A stretch of 13,073 nucleotides of DNA from Desulfobulbaceae bacterium UBA5628 (GTDB lineage: Bacteria > Desulfobacterota > Desulfobulbia > Desulfobulbales > Desulfurivibrionaceae). The notes under the pieces were generated by a model that was not told where the DNA came from, ran no database searches, and saw only the letters and a program-made list of their open reading frames with translations. This document shows, piece after piece, positions 1 to 6,475 of this stretch (the stretch's first letter is position 1; the number at the start of each line of letters is the position of its first letter). The DNA lies in NCBI GenBank assembly GCA_002421565.1, contig DIKC01000123.1, positions 1 through 13,073 of the forward strand, written 5' to 3'. Position numbers and translations under genes: made by a program.

Positions 1-666
1 CCCCACCCCCCCCGCCGCCCGGCCACCGGCGAGAAAGCGGGCTGGCGGCAATACACCGGCCTGGCCGATCTCGCGGCCGGCTGCCGTTACGTGGCCGGGC
101 AGCGGGAAATCGCGGCCCTGCTCCTGGTCAAAAGCGGCTGGGCCTTGTCCGGCGGGATCCTGGTGCTGCTCACCATCTTTGGCGAACAGGTCTTTGCCGG
201 CGGCGGCCACGGTGGCGGCAGCGGCATCCTTTACAGCATGCGGGGAGTGGGGGCGGCGGTGGGGCCGATCCTGGCCTGGCGGTTGCTGGGGGAAGGGGAA
301 CGGGCAATGTACCGCTCGATCGGGTTCGCCTTTTTCATGGCCTGCGCCTCCTACCTCGCCTTCAGCCAGTCCCCGACCCTGGCCTGGGCCGCCCTCTTCG
401 TCTTTCTCGGCCACCTGGGCGGTTCGGTGCAGTGGGTCTTCAGCACCACCCTGCTCCAGAAGTCGGTGGCCGACCTCTACCGGGGCCGGGTCTTTGCCGC
501 CGAAATGGCCCTGCTCACCCTGATCTTGAGCCTTTCCACCTACTTCACCGGCGCCGCCCTTGACCGGGGTACCGATCCCCGCCTGATCGCCATGTCCCTC
601 GCCCTGATCTTCATCCTGCCCGGTCTGCTCTGGAGCCTCTACGCCGCCCGCCGCCGAACCGACTGA
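1..666 (+). CDS. MFS transporter, C-terminal half (5' end outside window)
   Basis: The frame is open from base 1 with no stop, so the gene starts outside the window. A GTG at 91 lies inside the continuous frame and is probably not the start. The visible 221 codons contain about six hydrophobic segments (for example ALLLVKSGWALSGGILVLL, GILYSMRGVGAAVGPILAW, SIGFAFFMACASYLAF, TLAWAALFVFLGHLGG, MALLTLILSLSTYFTGAAL, LIAMSLALIFILPGLLWSLY). Before them is a hydrophilic stretch ending GLADLAAGCRYV, which resembles the central loop preceding TM7 in MFS_3-type exporters. The protein ends in a short basic tail (ARRRTD). This matches TM7-12 of a 12-TM major facilitator. Substrate cannot be told from this half; drug or siderophore export is only a guess. 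It is 130 nt upstream of yedF and need not be co-transcribed with it. Confidence 0.8.
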   Translation, partial: PHPPRRPATGEKAGWRQYTGLADLAAGCRYVAGQREIAALLLVKSGWALSGGILVLLTIFGEQVFAGGGHGGGSGILYSMRGVGAAVGPILAWRLLGEGERAMYRSIGFAFFMACASYLAFSQSPTLAWAALFVFLGHLGGSVQWVFSTTLLQKSVADLYRGRVFAAEMALLTLILSLSTYFTGAALDRGTDPRLIAMSLALIFILPGLLWSLYAARRRTD

Positions 667-796
667 GCGACCAATCGGCCGTCTCGATGTTCCCGCCGCC
701 ACGCCATTGCTCTTTCCTATTTGCGCCGGCCGCCAAAAAACAGCACACTGGCAGAATGCAACAGCCGCAATCATTGTCGCCCAGAGGAGCAGACGA

Positions 797-1411
797 ATGT
801 TATACGAACTCGATTGCCGGAAGTTGGCCTGCCCTGCCCCGGTCATCCAACTCAAGGAATTACTGGAAAAAGAGCGGCCCGCCTCGGTGCTGGTCGTGGT
901 GGACAGTCAGGCGGCCAAGGAAAACGTCAGCCGTTTCCTCAGCTATCACAATTTTCAGGTAAGCGTCGAGCAGCAAGGAGATGACTTCCAGATCAGCGGC
1001 AGCATCGATCCGGCCACCGACACCCCGGCCTGCGAGATAATGCCGGAGGCCGCCCTGCGGCCCGAGGCCGGCCCCAAAAAAATCATGGTGCTGGTGGGAA
1101 GCGCCCGCCTGGGTCACGGCGACGATGGTTTGGGGGAGGCGCTACTGCTTAATTTCCTGAAGACCCTCAAGGAAATGGGGCCGGAACTGTGGCGGCTGGT
1201 TCTGGTCAACGCCGGGGTCATCCTCGCCACCCAAGGGGCCGCCGCCCTTCCCGTCCTCCAGGCACTCGCCGCCGAGGGGGTGCAGATTATGGTCTGCGGC
1301 ACCTGTCTCACCCATTTTCAACTCCTGGATAAAAAAGCGGTGGGCGAGACCACCAACATGCTCGATATCGTCACCTCCATGCAACTGGCCGACTCGGTAA
1401 TCAATATCTGA
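797..1411 (+). CDS. yedF: YedF-type selenium-metabolism-associated protein (TusA/SirA-like + DsrE-like domains)
   Basis: This is a 204-aa protein. Residues 1-70 form a TusA/SirA-like domain with the signature CPAP (Cys12, within RKLACPAPV), the sulfur-carrying cysteine position of TusA. Residues about 90-204 form a DsrE-like domain starting KKIMVLVGSARLG. It contains VCGTCL (Cys167 and Cys170) and the family-typical tail KKAVGETTNMLDIV. This order is that of the YedF family (TIGR03527), which co-occurs with selenium-handling genes and is presumed to carry Se or S as a persulfide/perselenide; its biochemical role is not settled. The ATG at 797 was chosen because AGAGGAG (783-789) lies 7 nt upstream and the domain starts right there; the frame is open further upstream but adds a non-conserved leader. 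It is convergent with the Usp/TauE operon. The link to selenium is notable because a likely selenoprotein lies at 9807-10211. Confidence 0.9.
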   Translation: MLYELDCRKLACPAPVIQLKELLEKERPASVLVVVDSQAAKENVSRFLSYHNFQVSVEQQGDDFQISGSIDPATDTPACEIMPEAALRPEAGPKKIMVLVGSARLGHGDDGLGEALLLNFLKTLKEMGPELWRLVLVNAGVILATQGAAALPVLQALAAEGVQIMVCGTCLTHFQLLDKKAVGETTNMLDIVTSMQLADSVINI

Positions 1412-1428
1412 ATCGAAGATAAGCCCCC

Positions 1429-1447
1429 GCCCCAGAATTTTCGGGGC
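1429..1447. terminator. Possible bidirectional hairpin between convergent genes
   Basis: GCCCC (1429-1433) and GGGGC (1443-1447) can pair as a 5-bp stem around a 9-nt AT-rich loop. It sits in the 61-nt gap between the convergent yedF and Usp-like genes. There is no clear U-tract on either side, so termination is only suggested by position. Confidence 0.3.
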
Positions 1448-1472
1448 CACTTCCAGCCGCATTACGAATAAC

Positions 1473-1973
1473 TCAAACGCAGGCGCTTTTGTCGAGGTCT
1501 GGCATAACCACCACCGGACGGTGAAGACGAGTGGCCAGGCGGCGCCATTGGCGCTTTTGCACGGTTCGGCCTTGGGGCGAGAGGGCGTACAGGAGTACGA
1601 AAACAATATCGCTGCGCTTGCTGGTGGAATCGAGCAATTCTTTTTCCAGATCGTCGGAGCTCTTGATGCTTCGGCAGTCGATCCCCATCTCCGCCAGCAT
1701 GCTGCTGTCACAATCCGGGCCGATGGTCAACGGCGCGGAACCGGCATAGAGGATCTCCAGAGTGGCCCCGGCCCGGCGGCACAGATTCATGGCATGCCGG
1801 AAGATCTCCATGGACAGGGAATGGGTGCCAGTTCCAAGCAGAACCTTTTTGCCGCGCTCCCCTTGGCCGCTATCTTGCTGGGCCAATTGCCTGGCAGTCT
1901 CATACTCGCCGGCTTCGGCAAAGGCGGCGGCGCACATGGTATCCTGCAAGGTTTGCCTGAAAATCCGCTTCAT
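1473..1973 (-). CDS. Usp-like alpha/beta protein with N-terminal FAE-motif segment
   Basis: This is a 166-aa protein, last gene of the Usp/TauE operon. Residues 41-166 look like a degenerate universal-stress/nucleotide-alpha-hydrolase fold. There is a first strand KKVLLGTGT, then helix SMEIFRHAMNLCRRAG, strand ATLEILYAGS, a later strand DIVFVLLYAL, and a last strand RPVVVMP. It lacks the UspA ATP motif G-x2-G-x9-G-S/T. Residues 10-28 (DTMCAAAFAEAGEYETAR) form a separate N-terminal segment that resembles the protein encoded immediately upstream (see the 63-aa gene). The ATG at 1973 lies 4 nt after the upstream TGA, giving TGAGGAGATG, so translation is probably coupled. A longer TTG-initiated reading from 2081 would overlap the upstream gene by about 100 nt and is less likely. 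Function is unknown; a regulatory or stress role is inferred from the operon. Confidence 0.75.
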   Translation of the reverse strand: MKRIFRQTLQDTMCAAAFAEAGEYETARQLAQQDSGQGERGKKVLLGTGTHSLSMEIFRHAMNLCRRAGATLEILYAGSAPLTIGPDCDSSMLAEMGIDCRSIKSSDDLEKELLDSTSKRSDIVFVLLYALSPQGRTVQKRQWRRLATRLHRPVVVMPDLDKSACV

Positions 1974-1977
1974 CTCC

Positions 1978-2169
1978 TCACCGTCGCACCGGTTCTCTTG
2001 CGCCGGCGGAATCGGAGGCGACACGTCGGGACGGAGCGATGGCAGCCTCCGTCGATGGATCGAGAAGGGTTCCGGGGTCAAGCATCGTGAGGGCGGTATC
2101 GCCTTCGTTCGATTCGGCGAAGGTCACCGCCATCATCAGACGGTTGAAAAACGATAATTTCTTTTTCAT
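1978..2169 (-). CDS. Small 63-aa protein with AxxFAExxExxTA motif
   Basis: The start is well supported: AAAGGAG lies 8 nt before the ATG at 2169, and the gene sits in the operon 32 nt after the receiver-domain gene and 4 nt before the next gene. The N-terminus is basic (MKKKLSFFNR), followed by LMMAVTFAESNEGDTALTML. The rest is low-complexity and rich in Ala, Pro, Ser and Arg. The segment M-A-x-x-FAE-x-x-E-x-x-TA matches the N-terminus of the downstream 166-aa protein (MCAAAFAEAGEYETA), so the two appear to share a short module, perhaps a docking helix. I do not recognise a named family. No signal peptide or convincing membrane span is seen. A role together with the universal-stress proteins or the receiver is an inference from position only. 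Confidence 0.7.
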   Translation of the reverse strand: MKKKLSFFNRLMMAVTFAESNEGDTALTMLDPGTLLDPSTEAAIAPSRRVASDSAGAREPVRR

Positions 2170-2201
2170 GTTCTATTCTCCTTTAAAAATCAAACTTCCT
2201 T

Positions 2202-2627
2202 TCAGACCGCGAGCGGCCGCAATTCCTGGCGATGGCGCAGGCGGTCCAGGACTTTTTTCAATTCTTCAAGCCGAAAGGGCTTATTCAGGCAGGCGGCAGC
2301 CCCGGCCTTGAAGGCCTCGGCGACATGCAGACCGTTACCCAGGCCGGTGATCACGATCATCCGGCACTCCCGGTCGTAACCACGGGCCTGGCGCAAAATC
2401 TGCAACCCGTCATTTTTCCGCATCTTAAGATCGGTGATCACAAACTCAAACCGCTGCCGGGCCAGGGCGGCCATGGCCCGGTCGCTGTCGGTGAAAGCGG
2501 CGACCCGGAAACCGAGCTTTTCCAGCAGGGCCGTGAGGCGCTTAACGATAATCGGCTCGTCATCCACCACCAGAACCGAATTGGCAACCGCCGGGAGCGG
2601 GCCGGATTCCTGTTTGCTTTCTCCCAT
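2202..2627 (-). CDS. Stand-alone response-regulator receiver protein
   Basis: This 141-aa protein consists of one CheY-like receiver domain (residues about 16-133) and no output domain. The key residues are present: acidic pair Asp22/Asp23 in VLVVDDEP, phospho-acceptor Asp66 in FVITDLKM, Thr94 in IVITG, and Lys116 in LNKPF. The ATG at 2627 overlaps the TGA of the upstream universal-stress gene (TGATG), and the short hydrophilic leader MGESKQESG precedes the domain. In-frame codons further upstream lie inside the upstream gene and add non-conserved sequence. A receiver-only protein acts through protein contact or as a phosphate sink. Its position in the operon predicted to be driven by the neighbouring kinase/activator pair makes it a candidate feedback element for that phosphorelay; this is an inference. 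Confidence 0.92.
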   Translation of the reverse strand: MGESKQESGPLPAVANSVLVVDDEPIIVKRLTALLEKLGFRVAAFTDSDRAMAALARQRFEFVITDLKMRKNDGLQILRQARGYDRECRMIVITGLGNGLHVAEAFKAGAAACLNKPFRLEELKKVLDRLRHRQELRPLAV

Positions 2628-3046
2628 CAGGCGCCCACCACATAAACCGGGCAGTGGGCCAGGCCGATGACCTTCTCGACGATATTGCGGCCGGTGATTC
2701 TTTGCCAGAATCCGACCTTCTGCCGACCCATGACGATCAGGTCGCATCGCTCCTCCCGGGCCACCTCGACGATTTTCCGATCGATCTCACCCTGTTCAAT
2801 TCGGGTCTTGATCAAGGTCCGTTCGGAGCGGGCGATATTTTTTACCTCTTGGGAAAGTTGCTCGCTTTCACCGTCGATTACGTCCCGGATATTCTTGATC
2901 CCGGTCAGGTGCAATTCCCCCTCGTAGGGCGGCAACACCTTGAGCACCGTGAGCCACGACTTTTCCTCTCCGGCCAGCCTGATCCCTTCATGCACCAGAT
3001 GCAAAGAAGCATCTAGGGCCACCAGAATTTTTCGCGTTCCCTTCAT
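2627..3046 (-). CDS. Universal stress protein (UspA family), single domain, degenerate ATP motif
   Basis: This 139-aa protein is the normal length of a one-domain Usp. It has the first strand KILVALDAS (residues 6-14), helix LVHEGIRLAGEE, strand WLTVLKVLP, the strand CDLIVMG (101-107) and the C-terminal strand HCPVYVV (131-137). The nucleotide loop reads GRQKVGFWQRITGRN (107-121): the spacing is one residue short of the canonical G-x2-G-x9-G-S/T, and an Arg-Asn replaces the Ser/Thr. ATP binding may therefore be altered or lost. The ATG at 3046 was preferred over the GTG at 3055 because GAGGTG sits 6 nt before it. The start follows the stop of the two-domain Usp by 5 nt and the stop overlaps the receiver gene, so co-translation is likely. 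Confidence 0.88.
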   Translation of the reverse strand: MKGTRKILVALDASLHLVHEGIRLAGEEKSWLTVLKVLPPYEGELHLTGIKNIRDVIDGESEQLSQEVKNIARSERTLIKTRIEQGEIDRKIVEVAREERCDLIVMGRQKVGFWQRITGRNIVEKVIGLAHCPVYVVGA

Positions 3047-3051
3047 TGTTG

Positions 3052-3906
3052 TCACCTCGTCACCAGCACCGGGCAGTCGGCCGCCATGATGACCCGTTCC
3101 GCGGTGCTGCCCATGATTGCCTTATCCAGGCCACGCCAGCCGTGGCTTCCCATCACGATCAGGTCGGCGCGGTTTGCGGTCACGGTTTCAATAATTCGAT
3201 CGGCCGCATGACCGTCGCTGATCAGGGTATCGACCCGCACTTCATGTTCGGCGGCAAGGGCCACCCCGCTGTCGAGAATCTTGCGGGCCTCGTCCCGCAG
3301 GTTTTGTTTCACCGATTCGGTTTTGAAAAATCCGATCATTTCCTCGTACCGCGGAATCACGTAGAACAAGGTGACCGCCGATCCGTCCTCCTTGGCGAAA
3401 CGGCAGGCGATCTCCAGCGCCTTGCGGCCGGCCGGGGAGCCGTCGAAAGGCACCAGCACCGAGGGATAAATCCCGGCGCAGGCATCACATTCGTTTTTCA
3501 CCACCAGCACGTCGCAGGGCGCCGCCATGATGACCTTGGCGGTAACGCTGCCCATGACCAGTCTTGTAAGGCCCCGGCGGCCATAGGTCCCGAGGGCGAT
3601 CAGATCGGCGCCGGTCTCCGCGGCCAAGCCGGTGATTACCTCGGGCGGTTCGCCTTCCCGGACCACCACCGGCATGGTGATGCCCTGGGCCTCGGCCTTG
3701 GCCCTGACCTTGTCGCAGGCGGCATGGCCTTTGTCGCTACGTTCCCGCAAGAGCTGCGGCTTATGCCCGAATTCCTCCTCGTCGAAATAGACCCCGTGCA
3801 CCAGGGTGGCCTGGCCGCCGTGGCGTTTCAGCCAGGCGGTGATTTCCCGCACCGCCGCCTGGCTGAAGGGGGAGTCGTCACAACCGATGATGATATTGGC
3901 GTACAT
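3052..3906 (-). CDS. Tandem two-domain universal stress protein
   Basis: This 284-aa cytoplasmic protein contains two Usp domains, residues about 1-137 and 146-284. Each begins with the conserved strand and Asp (NIIIGCDDSP; SVLVPFDGSP) and each keeps a complete nucleotide-binding motif: GTYGRRGLTRLVMGS at 106-120 and GSHGWRGLDKAIMGS at 253-267. Both domains then end in a [A/C]PC/DCPV-type strand. Tandem Usp proteins of this length are common and usually bind ATP, acting in stress survival or energy limitation. The short linker holds a CDAC pair (Cys140, Cys143), which could be redox- or metal-sensitive. The ATG overlaps the TAA of the upstream TIGR02186-like gene (TAATG). Confidence 0.93.
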   Translation of the reverse strand: MYANIIIGCDDSPFSQAAVREITAWLKRHGGQATLVHGVYFDEEEFGHKPQLLRERSDKGHAACDKVRAKAEAQGITMPVVVREGEPPEVITGLAAETGADLIALGTYGRRGLTRLVMGSVTAKVIMAAPCDVLVVKNECDACAGIYPSVLVPFDGSPAGRKALEIACRFAKEDGSAVTLFYVIPRYEEMIGFFKTESVKQNLRDEARKILDSGVALAAEHEVRVDTLISDGHAADRIIETVTANRADLIVMGSHGWRGLDKAIMGSTAERVIMAADCPVLVTR

Positions 3907-4736
3907 TAATGGGCCCCTCCCTGTTTTCTGAAAATGGCGCCGGCCCCGAAGCCGCTGACCAAGGCCACGATGATTGAAAAAATTCCGTAGATAGCGCCGT
4001 TGTTCCTGGCCAGGCCGGCCAGGTATTTCACCGTTCCGGCCTGTTCCACCTTGACCGCGGATTGGGCGGCGGCAACTACTTGGCCGTCCTTGACCTCGTA
4101 TACATCAACAGCGTAGTCGCCAGGTTTGGCCTGAAAAGGCCAGGCAAACACCGTACGATAGATGCGCTTGCCGTTTTCATCGGCGAATTCGATTTCGCCC
4201 GTCTGCTGCGCATAGAGGTTGTGCTGTTCCTGGAATTGAATGAATTGGCCGACGATTTCTTCCTTCTCGCTCTCCGTGGCGGCGGGCTCCACGACCAGAT
4301 GGCGGCCAAGGGCGTCATATCCCAGGACATGGCGCTCCGCTTCCTCGGGCTTCATCATCTCCGCGATATTTTTTGAACTCTTAAGCAGATAGAGTCCGGG
4401 AACCTGGGAAAAATGAAGATCGCCGACGTTCATCCAGAGCAGGCCGCCCACCTTGCCTTTGCGTTTAAGGCTGACGTCCCCCTCGGCGGCGCTGATCTTG
4501 ATAATCAGGTCCGTGCCCGGCTCGCTTTCCCCCCGCACGCTGACCGTGCCGCCGTGGTAAAAGGCATCAATGTAAAGATGGTCGTGGTTGACCGTGGTGG
4601 TCAGCTTGACCGTGAGCGGTTCCCGCGCGTCCTGGGCAACCTCGGCCCCGGCCGGTAGCGGCAGCAGCAACAGGAGCGGAAGAACCATCCCGGCCAGGCC
4701 GCGGAAAATATTGGTTTGCGTCATATCGTAGCTCAT
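3906..4736 (-). CDS. TIGR02186-like (Alph_Pro_TM) membrane-anchored periplasmic protein
   Basis: This 276-aa protein has a signal peptide (residues about 8-31, hydrophobic core MVLPLLLLLPLPAGA, likely cut after AGA). A large hydrophilic domain follows at 32-245, and one C-terminal membrane span at about 248-269 (IYGIFSIIVALVSGFGAGAIF) precedes a short cytoplasmic tail. Family-typical features include the early strand LTVKLTTTVNHDHLYIDAFY, and the family is known to sit beside TauE/SafE permeases, exactly as here. I identify it as TIGR02186/PF09608 from this architecture and context. It probably works as a periplasmic partner of the permease, but no biochemical role is established. Its ATG overlaps the permease TAA (TAATG), and CCTCCC on the plus strand (4745-4750) supplies a GGGAGG ribosome site upstream. 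Confidence 0.85.
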   Translation of the reverse strand: MSYDMTQTNIFRGLAGMVLPLLLLLPLPAGAEVAQDAREPLTVKLTTTVNHDHLYIDAFYHGGTVSVRGESEPGTDLIIKISAAEGDVSLKRKGKVGGLLWMNVGDLHFSQVPGLYLLKSSKNIAEMMKPEEAERHVLGYDALGRHLVVEPAATESEKEEIVGQFIQFQEQHNLYAQQTGEIEFADENGKRIYRTVFAWPFQAKPGDYAVDVYEVKDGQVVAAAQSAVKVEQAGTVKYLAGLARNNGAIYGIFSIIVALVSGFGAGAIFRKQGGAH

Positions 4737-5662
4737 TAGTGGCCACCTCCCTGAGAAAGCAACAGATCCGGGGTAAGGGTCAAATCGAAGACGATCTTGA
4801 CCGTGACTGCCAGCACGATCACGGCCAGCAGGATTTTCAGTTGGTCGCCCTTGAGTTTGCGGCCGAAGATGGTGCCGATCTGGGCCCCGATCACCGAACC
4901 GACCAGCAGCAGCACCGCCAGGATGAAATCCACCGTATGGTTGGTATAGGCCTGGAGAAAGGTGACCTCGATGCAGGTGAAGAGGACCAGGAAGAGCGAG
5001 GTGCCGACCACGGCATGCATCGGCATGCGCAGCATGTAGACCATAACCGGGACCATGAGAAAGCCGCCGCCCACCCCCATGATCGCGGCCAGGACGCCGA
5101 CAAAGGCGCCCAACAGCAAGGGAATCAGGGACGAATGGGTAACCCCGGAGCGGCTGAATTCCGTCTGCAACGGCAGGGAGGCGAGGAATTTCTTCATCCC
5201 CGAGTCCCTGGCAGGAGCAGGGGCGTCCGCCTGCTCGCCCTTGCCTTTCCGGAGCTGCGCCAAGCTCTCGCAGAACATGTAACCTCCCACCCCGCCCAGC
5301 ATGACGACATAAGTGATCTGGATCACGAAATCGGCGTTGCCCATGGCCTTGAGGACCTTGATGAGCTGGACCCCCAGCCCCCCGCCCAGCAGGCTGCCGG
5401 CAAGCAGGTACAGACCCATCTTGAAATCGACGTTGCCGAGTTTCCAGTGGGCGTAAGTCCCGGAAGTGGAGGCGGCGACAATCTGGTTGGAATCGGTGGC
5501 CGCGGCCACCGTGGCCGGAATCCCCATCATGATGAGCAGCGGCGTCATCAAAAAGCCGCCGCCGACCCCGAAGAGGCCGGAGAGCAAGCCCACGGCGAAT
5601 CCCAGGCCCATGGGCATCAAGGCATTGATACTGGTGAGTGCGACTGGCAGGTACAGATACAT
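4736..5662 (-). CDS. TauE/SafE-family permease (putative sulfite/organosulfonate exporter)
   Basis: This 308-aa polytopic inner-membrane protein has the hallmark internal duplication of the family. GVGGGFLMTP (residues 32-41) in the first half is repeated as GVGGGFLMVP (196-205) in the second half, each followed by a hydrophobic segment and an amphipathic turn. About eight hydrophobic segments can be drawn, with a charged central loop at about 138-175. Members of PF01925 export sulfite, sulfoacetate or related sulfur anions; the exact substrate here cannot be read from sequence. Sulfite is favoured by the sulfur and selenium genes around it. The ATG at 5662 is preceded by AAGGAG and AAAGGA. 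It starts 24 nt after the stop of the Usp-like gene and overlaps the next gene at TAATG. Confidence 0.92.
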   Translation of the reverse strand: MYLYLPVALTSINALMPMGLGFAVGLLSGLFGVGGGFLMTPLLIMMGIPATVAAATDSNQIVAASTSGTYAHWKLGNVDFKMGLYLLAGSLLGGGLGVQLIKVLKAMGNADFVIQITYVVMLGGVGGYMFCESLAQLRKGKGEQADAPAPARDSGMKKFLASLPLQTEFSRSGVTHSSLIPLLLGAFVGVLAAIMGVGGGFLMVPVMVYMLRMPMHAVVGTSLFLVLFTCIEVTFLQAYTNHTVDFILAVLLLVGSVIGAQIGTIFGRKLKGDQLKILLAVIVLAVTVKIVFDLTLTPDLLLSQGGGH

Positions 5663-5686
5663 GGTTTTCCTTTGCTCCTTCTTCTT

Positions 5687-6190
5687 TTATAAAGCTGTTG
5701 TTGATTGATGCCCGGCGGGCTTGTCGCCGCCGGGGGTTATGGCCTTGTTCCGTTTGGTGACGATCAGGTAATGGAGAATGCCGCCGCCCCGCCGGCCCGG
5801 GCCCTGTTCGATTCTCTTGCGGATGGTCAGCAGTTCCCGACGACGCTTTTGCAGGTCCTCACCCTCACCCACGATCAGGATGGGGCTCTCCAGTTCGGTC
5901 AGACACCGGACGACCTCTTCGACAAAGCTCCCGGCGATGGTGCGACAGTCGATGGACACCCCCTGTTGCTCCCCTTCCCGGCGGATTTCCCGGAAAGCCG
6001 TTCGCCCCTCTTCTTGCTGGGCGGCCCGATTCTTTGCTTGTTCGGGCAGCACCAGCAGGAGATTGACCCGCATGTCCGTCCGCTTGGCCAGCATGATGGC
6101 GTGCAGAGCCACATGGCTGAGGGCCTCCGGGCGGCTGGCCGCGGCCAGCAATCTGTTTTGGGTACCGTTACGGCGGGGGGCAATCTCCAT
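5687..6190 (-). CDS. Degenerate Usp-like protein, first gene of the operon
   Basis: This 167-aa protein has a Usp-like pattern: strand RLLAAASRP, helix ALSHVALHAIMLAKRT, strand VNLLLVLPE, helix, and strand SPILIVGEGEDL. Beyond this the ATP loop is absent. It is replaced by a basic segment (QKRRRELLTIRKRI) and a Gly/Arg-rich stretch, then strand HYLIVTKR. I call it Usp-like with reservation; it could be an unrelated alpha/beta protein. The ATG at 6190 was chosen over an upstream TTG (6199) because a GGAG lies 10 nt before it. A 16-nt-period tandem duplication creates both that GGAG and an extra out-of-frame ATG (see repeat). It is the first gene after the predicted sigma-54 promoter, with a leader of about 40 nt. 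Confidence 0.7.
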   Translation of the reverse strand: MEIAPRRNGTQNRLLAAASRPEALSHVALHAIMLAKRTDMRVNLLLVLPEQAKNRAAQQEEGRTAFREIRREGEQQGVSIDCRTIAGSFVEEVVRCLTELESPILIVGEGEDLQKRRRELLTIRKRIEQGPGRRGGGILHYLIVTKRNKAITPGGDKPAGHQSTTAL

Positions 6191-6206
6191 GCCGGGCAAT
6201 CTCCAT
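6178..6206. repeat. 13-bp direct repeat, 16-nt period, at the start of the first operon gene
   Basis: GGGCAATCTCCAT occurs at 6178-6190 and again at 6194-6206. Read on the minus strand each copy is ATGGAGATTGCCC, so the ATG is duplicated. The outer copy is in a different frame and closes after about 12 codons. The inner copy is the likely start, and the outer copy supplies its GGAG ribosome site. Confidence 0.85.
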
Positions 6207-6241
6207 CTTTCGAGACCTGATGCAAACTGGTCTCAGCAGAT

Positions 6242-6257
6242 GGCAATATCCGTACCG
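6242..6257 (-). promoter_or_regulatory. Sigma-54 (-24/-12) promoter for the Usp/TauE operon
   Basis: The minus strand reads CGGTACG-GATA-TTGCC from 6257 to 6242, against the RpoN consensus TGGCACG-N4-TTGCA/T. The invariant GG (6256-6255) and GC (6244-6243) are exactly 10 bp apart. The predicted start site is near 6231, about 40 nt before the first gene. It is the only GG-N10-GC match with good flanks that I found in this intergenic region. Three activator-like dyads lie upstream, and an NtrC-family activator is encoded next door. Confidence 0.75.
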
Positions 6258-6319
6258 GAGAAATTATTGCCGTTATTTCAAGATGTTGGCTGATGGCTCC
6301 CAGAGCTGGCGCCACGGGA

Positions 6320-6336
6320 TGTTCAATTACGAAACA
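6320..6336. promoter_or_regulatory. Activator-site copy 1 (TGTTCA-N5-GAAACA)
   Basis: The site reads TGTTCAATTACGAAACA. It is an imperfect dyad with half-sites TGTTCA and, on the other strand, TGTTTC. The centre (6328) is about 97 bp upstream of the predicted sigma-54 start site, a typical enhancer distance for an NtrC-type regulator. It shares all 12 outer bases with the other two copies. Confidence 0.7.
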
Positions 6337-6396
6337 GCCAACAGAAAGAATGGCTTACTTTCAGGATGTTACAAGGAGGGAACCGGGGAATCGCCG

Positions 6397-6413
6397 TGTT
6401 CATAATTGAAACA
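6397..6413. promoter_or_regulatory. Activator-site copy 2 (TGTTCA-N5-GAAACA)
   Basis: The site reads TGTTCATAATTGAAACA, in the same orientation as copies 1 and 3, with an identical outer 12 bases and a variable AT-rich centre. It is centred at 6405, 77 bp from copy 1 and about 174 bp upstream of the predicted start site. Confidence 0.7.
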
Positions 6414-6475
6414 CAGACAACGGGGAGCGAAGAAGAACGGCGCAGAAAAGAGGGAAAACATCTTGTAATGATTAT

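Noticed and set aside
1473..2081. Longer TTG start at 2081 for the last operon gene
   Set aside because: It would overlap the well-supported 63-aa gene by about 100 nt and add a Pro/Arg-rich leader; the ATG at 1973 is coupled to the upstream stop.
4739..5692. Long plus-strand open frame antisense to the TauE/SafE permease
   Set aside because: The translation is a His/Asp/Gln-rich shadow of a membrane protein; the minus-strand gene has the family repeats and operon overlaps.
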